Assembly: GCF_029714325.1 (NCBI RefSeq) | Contig: NZ_CP121666.1 | Location: 7,843,001 to 7,907,000 of the forward strand | Direction of reading: 5' to 3' | Length of the DNA stretch: 64,000 nt | Origin: Bradyrhizobium sp. CB1717 | GTDB lineage: Bacteria > Pseudomonadota > Alphaproteobacteria > Rhizobiales > Xanthobacteraceae | Shown here: positions 27,137 to 35,798 of the stretch, in pieces | Position numbering within the stretch: the first letter of the stretch is position 1 | Layout of the letters: each line of letters opens with the position of its first letter | Notes under the pieces: model-generated | Seen by the model: the letters and a program-made list of their open reading frames with translations, nothing else | Told to the model about the DNA's origin: nothing | Databases searched by the model: none | Translations under genes and position numbers: made by a program

Positions 27137-27802
27137 TTACCCCCCCGGCGATGCGTAGCTTAAGACCAATCCGTGCATGAGCCGCGACCAGCCGTCGATT
27201 GTGACGAACAGAAAGAGCTTGAAAGGAACGGATATCATTGTTGGTGATACCATTGACATGCCCATGGCCATCAGAATTGTCGTCACAATCAGGTCGATCG
27301 TGATGAACGGAAGATAGAGAAGGAAACCGATTTCAAACGCACGCTTAAGCTCCGAGATCAAAAAAGACGGCACGAGGATCGCAAAATCATCGGCTGTTGC
27401 GTTGGCGCGCATCTCCTCCGACCAGATATGTTCCGTCGACGAGAGGAAGAACGTACGCTGCTCCTCAGTGGTGAACTTTTTGAGATGGGCGCGCAGCGGC
27501 TCGCTACCTTCCTTGGCGGCGGTCAACCAGTCATCGGCGGTTTGGTAACGAAGTTGCGTATCGGTCACGCGGTTGTAGGTTTGCTCGAATACTGGGGCGC
27601 CTATGAACACGGTAAGGATCAATGCAGCACCATACAGAACGATGTTCGGTGGTATGGATTGAGTGCCGAGCGCGTTGCGGATCAGGAAGAGAACGACGGA
27701 AACCTTGATGAACGCCGTTGTTGTGACAACTGCGAACGCCAGCAGGCCGAGACCGGCGGTCGCCGCAACAAGCGCAAGGATGCTCGGTTGAATGTCACCC
27801 AT
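27137..27802 (-). CDS. rhcR: RhcR, T3SS export-apparatus membrane protein (SctR/FliP family)
   Basis: 221 residues from the ATG at 27802 (MGDIQPS), which overlaps the end of rhcQ (ATGGGTGA); the longer open frame is overlap only. Motifs: VVTTTAFIKVSVVLFLIRNALGTQSIPPN at the start and PFITIDLIVTTILMAMGMSMVSP plus PFKLFLFVTIDGW at the end, all characteristic of SctR. Four membrane helices. Core of the export gate. Confidence 0.96.
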   Translation of the reverse strand: MGDIQPSILALVAATAGLGLLAFAVVTTTAFIKVSVVLFLIRNALGTQSIPPNIVLYGAALILTVFIGAPVFEQTYNRVTDTQLRYQTADDWLTAAKEGSEPLRAHLKKFTTEEQRTFFLSSTEHIWSEEMRANATADDFAILVPSFLISELKRAFEIGFLLYLPFITIDLIVTTILMAMGMSMVSPTMISVPFKLFLFVTIDGWSRLMHGLVLSYASPGG

Positions 27803-28850
27803 TGACCGCCAACTTGCTAAGTAACCGGATGCCCAACGCTTCACCGACACGTATGATGTCGCCGCGGCCGATTAATTGACCATTGGCGACAATGTCGACC
27901 GGACCGTCCAGCTGCCGGCCAAGCTCGAACACGTGCCCCTCGTTGATGCTTCTCAACGTACCCAGCGGGATGGGCCAGCGGCCGCATTCGAACACAAGCG
28001 TGATCTCAACGCTGTCGATGTCGGCTTCCGAGGGCGGGATTGCTTGCTCCGCTTGGGATCGTATCGTCATATTTGCATACCTTAGAGGATGGGACTGCAG
28101 GCGGAATGGTCCCCGAAGGATAAGTCTGTCGCCCGCGACCTGCGCTGGCGCCCACAACTTGTCCGCAGCGAGGATGAGCTGGCCATAGGCAAATGGAATG
28201 ACGTCGGGCAGCAGTGCGTCGCCGGGCTGTGCTTGACGAAGAAGCCTGACGGGCGCCCGCAGCGAGCCGATCTCTCTCGCAATCACGACCGGCAATTCCG
28301 AAGAAATCTTGCCTAAGTCTCGCGGTAATTGGCCGATCAACTCGCCTAACAGACGAAACGCAGACGGAACCAGACCGTCAAGTGGCGCGAACAAGAACAG
28401 GCGGGCCTTGGCCGCCACCGGCCCGAAAGTAACGTCGAACTCCAAATAGGGGTCTTTGGCCGTTGCGTCTTCGACGCGGATCAGCTGCAAATTCCGCGCG
28501 AGCACGATCTCTAATGCAGCGAGCCAAGGTTCCAGTGCAAGTTCGAGAAGGAGCGAGCGGGTTGGGTCGGAAGGTAAAGTAAGGCCATACTGGACCGTTG
28601 AAATCAGTGCCTCGACGAGAAGGCGGGGCAAGGACAACACAGCGGTCTCGCCTTCGGCGCAAAATACGCAGTCGAGCACCGATGTGGCGTATGGCTCGGC
28701 CTGCCAAACAAGCCGGCTCATACGGATCGATAGCGGCTTATCGCCGATGCGGCTCTGCAGAACCGTGCGCGGTGCGGCGGTCTCGTTGAGCCAGGAGACC
28801 ACTTCATGCGACAGCTTTACCGCTGGCTGAAATAGTGCGGGGTCACCCAT
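27795..28850 (-). CDS. rhcQ: RhcQ, T3SS cytoplasmic ring (C-ring) protein (SctQ/YscQ family)
   Basis: 351 residues. The C-terminal SPOA (FliN-like) domain is visible at about 275-350: VEITLVFECGRWPIPLGTL, then GHVFELGRQLDGPVDIVANGQLIGRGDIIRVGEALGIRL, the typical FliN fold pattern. The N-terminal part is weakly conserved as usual. It forms the sorting platform with NolV and NolU. 57 bases separate it from the upstream y4yJ gene. Confidence 0.92.
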   Translation of the reverse strand: MGDPALFQPAVKLSHEVVSWLNETAAPRTVLQSRIGDKPLSIRMSRLVWQAEPYATSVLDCVFCAEGETAVLSLPRLLVEALISTVQYGLTLPSDPTRSLLLELALEPWLAALEIVLARNLQLIRVEDATAKDPYLEFDVTFGPVAAKARLFLFAPLDGLVPSAFRLLGELIGQLPRDLGKISSELPVVIAREIGSLRAPVRLLRQAQPGDALLPDVIPFAYGQLILAADKLWAPAQVAGDRLILRGPFRLQSHPLRYANMTIRSQAEQAIPPSEADIDSVEITLVFECGRWPIPLGTLRSINEGHVFELGRQLDGPVDIVANGQLIGRGDIIRVGEALGIRLLSKLAVNG

Positions 28851-28907
28851 GGCATTTATCGAGAGGTTCCGCGGGCGCAGCTCGCGACGTGATAAGAGAA
28901 CCAGCCA

Positions 28908-29444
28908 TTAGTTCGAGCCATCGACCGTCTGGCTGCGCGAACCACCCCGATATCGGAGCAAAACCTCATCGTCGGCATCGATTTCGGCTGCAAACTCCGA
29001 ACGGACAGCGGTAGTGCGCTGGACATCGCCCTGAATCTCCTGCCATTTCTGGCTCGCCGCCGAACGCTTGGCCCATATGGTCCGCGCCTCATTCACCGCC
29101 CGCTGGGCCTGCTCATGCGCGATGCGCGCCTGCTCACGCGCCTGGCGTGCCGATTCGATCTCTGCTGCCAGCCGCCCAAGGACGAGTTGACAGCGACGAT
29201 CGAGCTCGGTCACGGACATCATCTCGAGCGACGCCAGCTCCTGATAAAGTTCAGCTTCGGCCTTGGCGCGACGATTCTCCGCGCCTTTAAGATTCTCAGA
29301 CGCTCGCTGCAGCGCTGCGACCGCAATTTGGCGCCTGGCTTCCATGTTCGACAATTCACGAAGCGCGCTTCGCTCTCTCATGTCCTTTACCAGCCGCAAT
29401 TTCGACGCTTGCACGAGATTCAGGCCGTCAGACGCGACATCCAT
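28908..29444 (-). CDS. Y4yJ-type T3SS stalk protein (SctO/YscO/FliJ-like)
   Basis: 178 residues, nearly all coiled coil: long Ala/Glu/Arg/Gln-rich helices (about 10-150) with no membrane segment. Position directly after the ATPase gene rhcN, length and composition fit the SctO/FliJ stalk that links the ATPase to the export gate; the rhizobial equivalent is y4yJ. The frame starts at 29444 and overlaps rhcN by 25 bases; later starts are possible. Confidence 0.8.
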   Translation of the reverse strand: MDVASDGLNLVQASKLRLVKDMRERSALRELSNMEARRQIAVAALQRASENLKGAENRRAKAEAELYQELASLEMMSVTELDRRCQLVLGRLAAEIESARQAREQARIAHEQAQRAVNEARTIWAKRSAASQKWQEIQGDVQRTTAVRSEFAAEIDADDEVLLRYRGGSRSQTVDGSN

Positions 29445-30775
29445 GAAACGGTCTCCTCAAAGCTAGACGGCTCGTCCTGTCCCTGGCGCAAGAATGCGCG
29501 CAGTTCCTCGATTGACTCGATTGACCGATCAGTCAGTGGATCGTTGCCCGGCTTGTATTCACCGACCTTGATCAGGAACTCAGCCTCATTGTAGCGCGAG
29601 AGCAGATCGCGAAAAACGGAAGCCGCCTTGCGATGTGGACCAGAGGCGACCGCATCCATGACACGACTTCGGCTCGACAGCACGTCGATGGCGGGAAAAT
29701 GCTCTCGCGAGGCCAGCGCGCGCGAAAGAATGATATGACCATCGAGAATGCCGCGCGACTCTTCGGCGATCGGATCGCCCGTGCCGTCACCTTCGACAAG
29801 CACGGTATAGAATGCCGTGATCGAGCCCCGCTCGCCCATACCCGCACGCTCCAACAGACCAGGCAGCAGCGCAAAGACGGAAGGAGGAAAGCCGCGCCGG
29901 GTAGGAGGTTCTCCTGCGGCAAGGCCGATTTCGCGCATCGCACGGCTAAAGCGCGTCAGCGAATCCATCATCAGAACGACCTGCAGCCCTTGATCACGAA
30001 AATACTCGGCGAGTGCGGTCGCCATATGAGCGCATTGCGCCCGCTCCATTGCCGATCGATCGGATGTCTCAACGACAACGATCGTGCGAGCGAGGGCATC
30101 TCCAATATGACGTTCGATGAATTCACGCACCTCGCGTCCACGCTCTCCTATGAGCGCAACCACGGTGACGTCTGCGGCCGCGCCTTTTACAATTTGCGCC
30201 ATCAGCGTCGACTTACCGCAACCGGCATCTCCATAGATTCCGATCCGCTGACCTTCGCCACACGTCAGAAGTCCATCCAGCACGCGAACGCCGAGCGGGA
30301 ACGGCTGCTCGATGTCACGCCGCCTCATCGGGTTGGGCGCCTTGCCGCGGAGCGGACACGTGTGGACCGTCTTTATCGGCCCCTTGCCATCGAGTGGACG
30401 GCCGAAGCTATCGATCACGCGGCCGAGCAGGTCGGGCCCGACTGACACCTCCTGCATGCGCCCGGTCGGGAGCACTTCCGCGCGGTGGGACAAGCCTACC
30501 ATATCGCCAATGGGCGTCAGCAACACCCCGTCCGGCAACAAACCAATGACTTCCGCCTCAAGTGACCATCCGGAAGCGTGATCCTGCAATAGGCAAAGTT
30601 CTCCAACACGGGCCCCTGGCAACACGGCATGGAGCAAGGTGCCGATCGCACGCGTGATCCGCCCCCGCACGGCACGCGTATCGACATCCTTTGCTGCGAG
30701 TCTTAGAGATGCTATCGCCGCATGCACATCTCCTTCTCCGGCCGATTGATCATGGCCTGATCGTTGCGTCGTCAC
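29420..30775 (-). CDS. rhcN: RhcN, T3SS ATPase (SctN/YscN family)
   Basis: 451 residues, full length. Walker A GDAGCGKST at residues 182-190; Walker B region VVLMMDSLTRFSRAMREIGLAAGEPPTRRGFPPSVF; then SITAFYTVLVEGDGTGDPIAEESRGILDGHI, all diagnostic of F1-type secretion ATPases. It unfolds and releases substrates from chaperones. The start is a GTG at 30775 that overlaps the nolV stop (GTGA). Confidence 0.97.
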   Translation of the reverse strand: MTTQRSGHDQSAGEGDVHAAIASLRLAAKDVDTRAVRGRITRAIGTLLHAVLPGARVGELCLLQDHASGWSLEAEVIGLLPDGVLLTPIGDMVGLSHRAEVLPTGRMQEVSVGPDLLGRVIDSFGRPLDGKGPIKTVHTCPLRGKAPNPMRRRDIEQPFPLGVRVLDGLLTCGEGQRIGIYGDAGCGKSTLMAQIVKGAAADVTVVALIGERGREVREFIERHIGDALARTIVVVETSDRSAMERAQCAHMATALAEYFRDQGLQVVLMMDSLTRFSRAMREIGLAAGEPPTRRGFPPSVFALLPGLLERAGMGERGSITAFYTVLVEGDGTGDPIAEESRGILDGHIILSRALASREHFPAIDVLSSRSRVMDAVASGPHRKAASVFRDLLSRYNEAEFLIKVGEYKPGNDPLTDRSIESIEELRAFLRQGQDEPSSFEETVSWMSRLTA

Positions 30776-31395
30776 GGAGCGCTTTCCTGAGAAGATGGGT
30801 TAAGGCTGAGACGCAATGTGCGGAGCTGCGCGGCAAGTCCTAAATCGACACTGCCGAACTCACTCCACAGAACGCACTGGTCAGGCCCCACGGCCGGGTC
30901 CGGATCAATTCTGACTTTCGGCCGACTATCCGTTCCATCGAACGCCACGAATTCATGCCTTAGTGCATCAGCATTCACAGGAGACACGTGAAGGCATACT
31001 TCTGCGCTGCCATATCTTTGCTCGATGGCGTGACGAACGGTCCTTACCAACATCTCACCCGGATCAAAGGAGCCCAACAAATCGGTCAATATCTCAATCA
31101 CGAGCTGTGGCAACTCCCGTTGCAGAACGGCTTTTCGCCGGGCCACATCGGAAGCAGCTCGGGCGACCAGCTGTGCCATTTCGTCCGAGCCTGACCTAAG
31201 ACCTTCGCAATGGCCGCGCTCCCGCTCCTGCTGATAGGCTTTTCTTGCCCAACTGCGAACCTGCCGCAGATACCGCTCGGCTAGCGCGCGCGTCTGCACC
31301 GCATTGTACCAGATACCGAGTTCCGCGGCTGGTATGAGCGGACCAAGCGGCCGTATCCGCGGGCTATCTGGCAAGACTGTTTCGTTGGCCGTCAT
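30772..31395 (-). CDS. nolV: NolV (RhcL), T3SS ATPase regulator/stator (SctL family)
   Basis: 207 residues. The helical N-terminal half (YLRQVRSWARKAYQQERERGHCEGLRSG) and a C-terminal domain with VLQRELPQLVIEILTDLLGSFDPGEMLVRTVRHAI match SctL/FliH. Holds the ATPase RhcN to the sorting platform. Start overlaps the end of nolU (ATGA). Confidence 0.93.
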   Translation of the reverse strand: MTANETVLPDSPRIRPLGPLIPAAELGIWYNAVQTRALAERYLRQVRSWARKAYQQERERGHCEGLRSGSDEMAQLVARAASDVARRKAVLQRELPQLVIEILTDLLGSFDPGEMLVRTVRHAIEQRYGSAEVCLHVSPVNADALRHEFVAFDGTDSRPKVRIDPDPAVGPDQCVLWSEFGSVDLGLAAQLRTLRLSLNPSSQESAP

Positions 31396-32012
31396 ACCGC
31401 TGGCTCCTCCGTGGCCAAGTGCGCCACCACCAAAGGCAGTAACTGACCCGCTGAATTGTGGTGTTCGGCTGCTGGGGATTCGGCGGTGGTCCCCACAGGT
31501 AAGCGAAGAAGAACGCGCACACGGTCAAGCTCTGTTGCGTCCTTGAGCCAAGCACCAAGGCAGGCACATCCGTCATGTTCAATCTGGTTCGCGAGCTTCT
31601 GCGGATCGTCAATCGATGTGGTTGCGACGGCGCTGGATAAGTGTCGGATTGCGAAAGCATGAGCTTCGGCACCAATATTTTCGATCAGAATCGCTACATC
31701 GTGCTTTGACACAAGCTTGAGCACCGAACGCGCATGCCAGATACTGCCGGCGAGCAGGGCCGCCCGACGCGGATCATGCCCGAGCAGAACGTCCTTACCC
31801 CAGTCGGTTCCGTTCGAGACCAGCTCACTGCCCATTAGCAATTCGACCAGTCTTTGCTGCAGTCTCGGAGACTTCTGCAACTGCAGCACTGTGGCGGCCG
31901 ACAGGAGCCCATCAAGATGGCCGGAAAACCGGCCGGGATGAATCAAAGCGGCAAGCTCGCGCACGCGATCGGGATGCGGGTTGAGTGAATGATTTGGATC
32001 AGTGGATGCCAT
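31392..32012 (-). CDS. nolU: NolU, T3SS sorting-platform accessory protein (SctK-like position)
   Basis: 206 residues, soluble, with no clear motif beyond its family; position between rhcJ and nolV, size and overlap arrangement identify it as NolU. It includes ALIHPGRFSGHLDGLLSAATVLQLQKSP near the N-terminus. Corresponds to SctK proteins that connect the inner-membrane ring to RhcQ. 21 bases after rhcJ. Confidence 0.88.
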   Translation of the reverse strand: MASTDPNHSLNPHPDRVRELAALIHPGRFSGHLDGLLSAATVLQLQKSPRLQQRLVELLMGSELVSNGTDWGKDVLLGHDPRRAALLAGSIWHARSVLKLVSKHDVAILIENIGAEAHAFAIRHLSSAVATTSIDDPQKLANQIEHDGCACLGAWLKDATELDRVRVLLRLPVGTTAESPAAEHHNSAGQLLPLVVAHLATEEPAV

Positions 32013-32033
32013 CGATACGGACCTGCTTGCCGC

Positions 32034-32897
32034 CTATTTCGGATCGGAGGACAGTTTTTTGCCGGCGGACTGGACCGCTGGCTTGCTGGCACCTCTGCCG
32101 AGATTTGTCACTTTGCGCCAGGATTGACGAAGCTGTCGCCCACGTGTGCTCAGCAGTACGTAAGATAGAATGCCCAACGCGGCGAGCACACCTCCTGCAC
32201 CGATCGCAATGTGAGTTGCGACGAATTTGGTTGGTTCCGCGGAAGCTGCCGCTGGCACAACGGAGGCCTCATGCTGAGCTCGCTCAACCGGCACGAACAC
32301 GACCGTCACCTTGTCGTACGATAGACCTTCGATGCTATTGGCGACGAGCATCTTGATCTGCGGCAGCAAGGCTGAGAGCTTCGCGTTGGAGGCGTGTCGA
32401 ATGAAAACGGACGCCGAGGACGGGGTTGCATCCTGTCGCAAAAGATCATTCTTCGGCAGAACGACATGAACACGGGCGGAGAGAACCCCATCGATATCGT
32501 TGATCGTGCGAGACAATTCTTCACTGAGAGCGTAGACGTAGCGGGCTCGCTCCTCAACCGGAGAGGCAACGAGGCCCGCCCCCTTGAACACCTCACCAAG
32601 GCTCTTGAAGGATTGGCGCGGCAAGCCATGGTCATTCAGCACCTCGATTGAGTAGGCGAGCTGCCTTTCTTCCACCTGAATTGTGCTGGTCCCATCCTTA
32701 CCGACGACACGGACGGCATCGACGCCCTTGCTCAGGAGCAGCCCAAGCATCTCGTTGGCTTCACGCTCCTGAACTTTGGTATACAGATCAGCTTTGCAAC
32801 CGGCGAGGGTCAGCGAAAGCAGCAACAGGACGAGAGCATCAAGCCGCTTTCTTGCGGGCCGGCCATTACCGATCTTGTCTTTCGTCAAGACAGCCAA
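32034..32897 (-). CDS. rhcJ: RhcJ, T3SS inner-membrane ring lipoprotein (SctJ/YscJ family)
   Basis: 287 residues. A lipoprotein signal (LLLLSLTLAGC) is followed by DLYTKVQEREANEMLGLLLSKG and the YscJ signatures VFKGAGLVASPVEERARYVYALSEELSRTI and DGVLSARVHVVLP. One C-terminal membrane helix (IAIGAGGVLAALGILSYVLL) and a basic tail. Forms the periplasmic/inner ring. Starts nine bases after the nopB stop. Confidence 0.96.
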   Translation of the reverse strand: MAVLTKDKIGNGRPARKRLDALVLLLLSLTLAGCKADLYTKVQEREANEMLGLLLSKGVDAVRVVGKDGTSTIQVEERQLAYSIEVLNDHGLPRQSFKSLGEVFKGAGLVASPVEERARYVYALSEELSRTINDIDGVLSARVHVVLPKNDLLRQDATPSSASVFIRHASNAKLSALLPQIKMLVANSIEGLSYDKVTVVFVPVERAQHEASVVPAAASAEPTKFVATHIAIGAGGVLAALGILSYVLLSTRGRQLRQSWRKVTNLGRGASKPAVQSAGKKLSSDPK

Positions 32898-32905
32898 CGG
32901 CCCAC

Positions 32906-33427
32906 TCAGCCCGCCGATAGAAGCTTATTCAGGGATGAACTGACAGCACCTGTCCCCTTGGAGATGAGCGAAACCTGGATGACGCCGTTGTAAACATCCC
33001 GCAGATTCGTCAGCGCCGAGTCGAAATGATCCGCACCCTCCGGTTTGCCCACTGGATGTACCTCCACTTGCTGCACACGCAAGACCGGTTGCGCGGCCGG
33101 CCCAAGCTGCAGATTCTTGGTAGGATCAGGCTCGCCGACGAGCGCCGGCGAAACTGCACCCGACGGAAATGGTTTGCCCTGGTGAATAGCAGAAATGCTC
33201 TGAAGGACGCGATCGCCTAGCGGGCTCGCCGGCGCCACTGCGCGCTGCACTTCCGGCAGCGATGGAGCTGGCGCGTGCTCGGTCACAGAAGAGGCGACAC
33301 CTTGGTTCGAGGCCGCCTGCGCAAGACTCTCGCCAAACTGAGCGTGTGCCGGCGAACAGCCGTTGGAGGCACACTCGACGGAGTTGGCAGAGATCGACGT
33401 AACGCCAAACAGCATGGAGGAATTCAT
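32906..33427 (-). CDS. nopB: NopB (NolB), secreted pilus-associated T3SS protein
   Basis: 173 residues from the ATG at 33427 (a GTG nine bases upstream is also possible). Secreted-type composition: Ser/Ala/Gln-rich N-terminus, no signal peptide, and a conserved C-terminal helix region (ADHFDSALTNLRDVYNGVIQVSLISKGTGAVSSSLNKLL). NopB is part of the rhizobial extracellular T3 pilus, and it always heads the rhcJ-nolU-nolV operon, as here. A tts box lies about 50 bases upstream. Confidence 0.94.
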   Translation of the reverse strand: MNSSMLFGVTSISANSVECASNGCSPAHAQFGESLAQAASNQGVASSVTEHAPAPSLPEVQRAVAPASPLGDRVLQSISAIHQGKPFPSGAVSPALVGEPDPTKNLQLGPAAQPVLRVQQVEVHPVGKPEGADHFDSALTNLRDVYNGVIQVSLISKGTGAVSSSLNKLLSAG

Positions 33428-33480
33428 TTCTGTCACGTGGTGAGATGAGCCGTTCGTTCACACGAAGGGCCGCACCTTGG

Positions 33481-33509
33481 AGAAGCAAGCTGACCAAAAA
33501 CTGACGAGC
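33481..33509 (-). promoter_or_regulatory. tts box of the nopB-rhc operon
   Basis: Minus strand reads CTCGTCAGTTTTTGGTCAGCTTGC: both GTCAG and the closing AGCT are kept, the middle is diverged. It sits 50-80 bases before nopB, in the 189-base divergent region shared with rhcC1. Confidence 0.7.
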
Positions 33510-33616
33510 ATCTGTCATCTAATGATCACGGGTCGCTTCCAATCTGGGACGAAGCATCGGCTTCCACATTTTTGGACGAATTCCGGTGCTTGTTCTCAAG
33601 TGCAAAAATAGCTGGA

Positions 33617-34315
33617 ATGCTCATCCCATCCACAAGGCTGCACATCTTGACGAAAGTTCTCTACGCTGGTGTTTTCATTTGCTTTGGCGTCGTCGAGGCG
33701 CTCGGCGCTCCCCTGGCGCTGCCATCGACGCCTTATAGTTACACAGTTCTGGATCAGGACCTCGGGGCGGCACTGCAGGAATTCGGCAACAACCTAAAGA
33801 TCAGGGTCAATGTCAGCACCGGGGTGAAGGGGCGAATTCGCGGGCGAATGCCGGATCTCCCACCGCGAGAGTTCCTCGAACGGTTGATTAATCTCTACAA
33901 TCTTCAATGGTACTACGATGGGCTGGTGCTCTACGTATCCGATGCGCATGAGGCGCAAAGCCGCCTTTTGGTCTTGAGTCCAATCAGCTTTGATGCGTTC
34001 AAGGCGGCACTCGATGCGCTCAACATCTCCGACGAGCGTTACATCGTGAGACCCGTACCGGGAGATGGCCTCGTCTTCGCCTCCGGCCCACCCCGCTTTG
34101 TCGCGCTTGTGGAGCAAACAGTAAAAGGACTTGCGGCGGAGGCACAGGCACGGCGAAGCCCGAGCGGTACCGAAAAGCCGCACGAGTCGGTTTTGATGCT
34201 GTTTCGGGGACCCTCCAGCGTGGTCATTCGAGAAGGACGACCGAACGATGCTCCTTCGCCGGAGGCACCACATCAAAACGGCGTGGTTCACACACCTGAT
34301 GCAGGTAAGAAATGA
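33617..34315 (+). CDS. rhcC1: RhcC1, T3SS secretin N-terminal-domain protein
   Basis: 232 residues from the ATG at 33617 (TTG at 33572 possible). Signal peptide (VLYAGVFICFGVVEALGAPLAL), then the secretin N0 domain: LDQDLGAALQEFGNNLKIRVNVSTGVKGRIRG and ERLINLYNLQWYYDGLVLYVS, then an N1-like domain (FDAFKAALDALNI; YIVRPVPGDGLVFASGPP). It lacks the ring-forming secretin domain, which RhcC2 supplies from 11 kb away. Divergently transcribed from nopB. Confidence 0.94.
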   Translation: MLIPSTRLHILTKVLYAGVFICFGVVEALGAPLALPSTPYSYTVLDQDLGAALQEFGNNLKIRVNVSTGVKGRIRGRMPDLPPREFLERLINLYNLQWYYDGLVLYVSDAHEAQSRLLVLSPISFDAFKAALDALNISDERYIVRPVPGDGLVFASGPPRFVALVEQTVKGLAAEAQARRSPSGTEKPHESVLMLFRGPSSVVIREGRPNDAPSPEAPHQNGVVHTPDAGKK

Positions 34316-34366
34316 CCTGATGGCAATGGATGGCCTGGAAGAGATGCAATGCGTCTGCTTATGCCC

Positions 34367-34387
34367 TCTGTCAGCTTTTCGAAAGCT
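34367..34387 (+). promoter_or_regulatory. tts box
   Basis: CTGTCAGCTTTTCGAAAGCT matches the 18-base tts core perfectly. It is 238 bases before the ATG of the broken effector at 34625. Confidence 0.95.
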
Positions 34388-34624
34388 ACTGCTGCATTTT
34401 CAGAGCGCGGATGTGTAGATGGCCGATGCCGCAGGGTGGCGCAATAAACGTCCAAACCGGAGCCACTGATGCGAACCAGAATTCTAGCCAGCAGCATCGG
34501 TGAGCGTGCTTTGCCACTTTAGCGCCTCATGCGAGCTTTTGAACAACTGCATGAAGTCCGTAATGCAAATGAGCTTCGTCGCATAAGAATGAAAGCCACT
34601 CCGTTGTCCAAAAGGAGGAACAGG

Positions 34625-35198
34625 ATGGACTTCGACGCGCTAAGCCGGGCGGACAACAGCCCAGCGTCCCACTCGTCCTCATCGCCCGCCGGTCCAAGGG
34701 AGTTTGAGCGTGAACTAATGGCATTGCATGAAATACCCGAATACAGCCAGGGCCTAATTGGGCAGGAACTCGGAGGCAGCATCGCGTGTCGAGCCATCAT
34801 TGAGCGGCGGCGAGCGGTCCAATTCCCAACAGCCGATCGCTCAACACCGCGCGGACGCCTCCGATCTCGGAGTTTGGCAAGATCTTGAGCCTTGGTTCAT
34901 GCGGGCCGGGTCACCTCACGCTGGACCGTCTCAAGCCGGGCCCACATTGCACGCAGGGGTTGCTCCGCCGGAAATTGGAGATTTCGCCATGGCGAACGGT
35001 CGTCGCGCCAAGGACGACTGGGTCTTCACTGGCCAAACAGCTACGCCCGCTCAGATCGAAATGCTAAGAAGCTGCGATCTCAAACCTACCAGGGGTGTCC
35101 GGACAACAACGTTCACCATCCTGGGTGTGCCTCACACGGCGGAATGGCGAGAAGAAGGTGTTATTCGTCTCAAACCGTCGCTGGACCCTTGCCTTTGA
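34625..35198 (+). pseudogene. Type III effector with the nopD-type repeat, broken by a frameshift
   Basis: Starts at the ATG at 34625 behind AAGGAGGAACAGG, an excellent ribosome site. The first frame gives about 45 residues of secretion-signal type (Ser/Pro-rich; EFERELMALHEIPEYSQGLI). From about 34760-34800 the sense moves by one base into the frame ending at 35198, which reads SEAASRVEPSLSGGER and later one copy of the 65-residue repeat: DDWVFTGQTATPAQIEML ... YTAVLGPRG-like FTILGVPHTAEW. Without the shift the protein ends at 34888 with an Arg-rich tail. The combined product (about 190 residues) has no enzymatic domain. Related repeats lie at 15.7-16.5 and 61 kb. Confidence 0.7.
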
Positions 35199-35594
35199 CC
35201 CGTAGGTTCGAGCGAACACTCGCCAATCGGCTAAGCATGATGACATGAAGAATGCGGAGTGCAGCTGAGCTTCGATCCGCTCGGGGCAATAGGGTCCGCA
35301 CAATACCGTCGGACTCTTTCGAGTATCTAAGCAAGCGCCAACACTCTCGTTGGGCGCAGGCGCGAGGTCGCTACGCGTGGGTGATTTCACCATAGGATGC
35401 TGCAGAGACCTGCGACGTTGTTTCACGAATCAGCGCACGTGACCATCTGCAGAGCGGCAGACACGGCCTCGCTAATCGACCTAGTTGGCCCGGAGGCGAG
35501 CGATCGAGCATAACAAGCAAGCCGATTCCGATATCGAGAACCCATCACCGCCTCGCACACCATCATTGCGCGTCTCGTTGTGAAACCTCTGGGC
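35199..35594. other. Intergenic stretch upstream of the nopX tts box
   Basis: No gene seen; short overlapping frames only. Confidence 0.5.
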
Positions 35595-35615
35595 GCCGTC
35601 AGCTTTTGGAAAGCT
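35595..35615 (+). promoter_or_regulatory. tts box of nopX
   Basis: GCCGTCAGCTTTTGGAAAGCT matches the core at all but one base (G for C in TCGAAA). 184 bases before the nopX ATG. Confidence 0.92.
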
Positions 35616-35798
35616 AATCGAACCTACCATGTGGCGTGAATATCTAGACGGCGATGTGCCTATAGATTGTAGCGGAACCGAGCGCTGGGGGCGCACTGAG
35701 CAATCGGAAGCGAGTGTTTCTTGCTCGTTGTTCGACGCGATTCTCGGGCTGCGCCACATGACCGGCTTGTGGTGCGATCTCAAATCAGAGGACGTATA

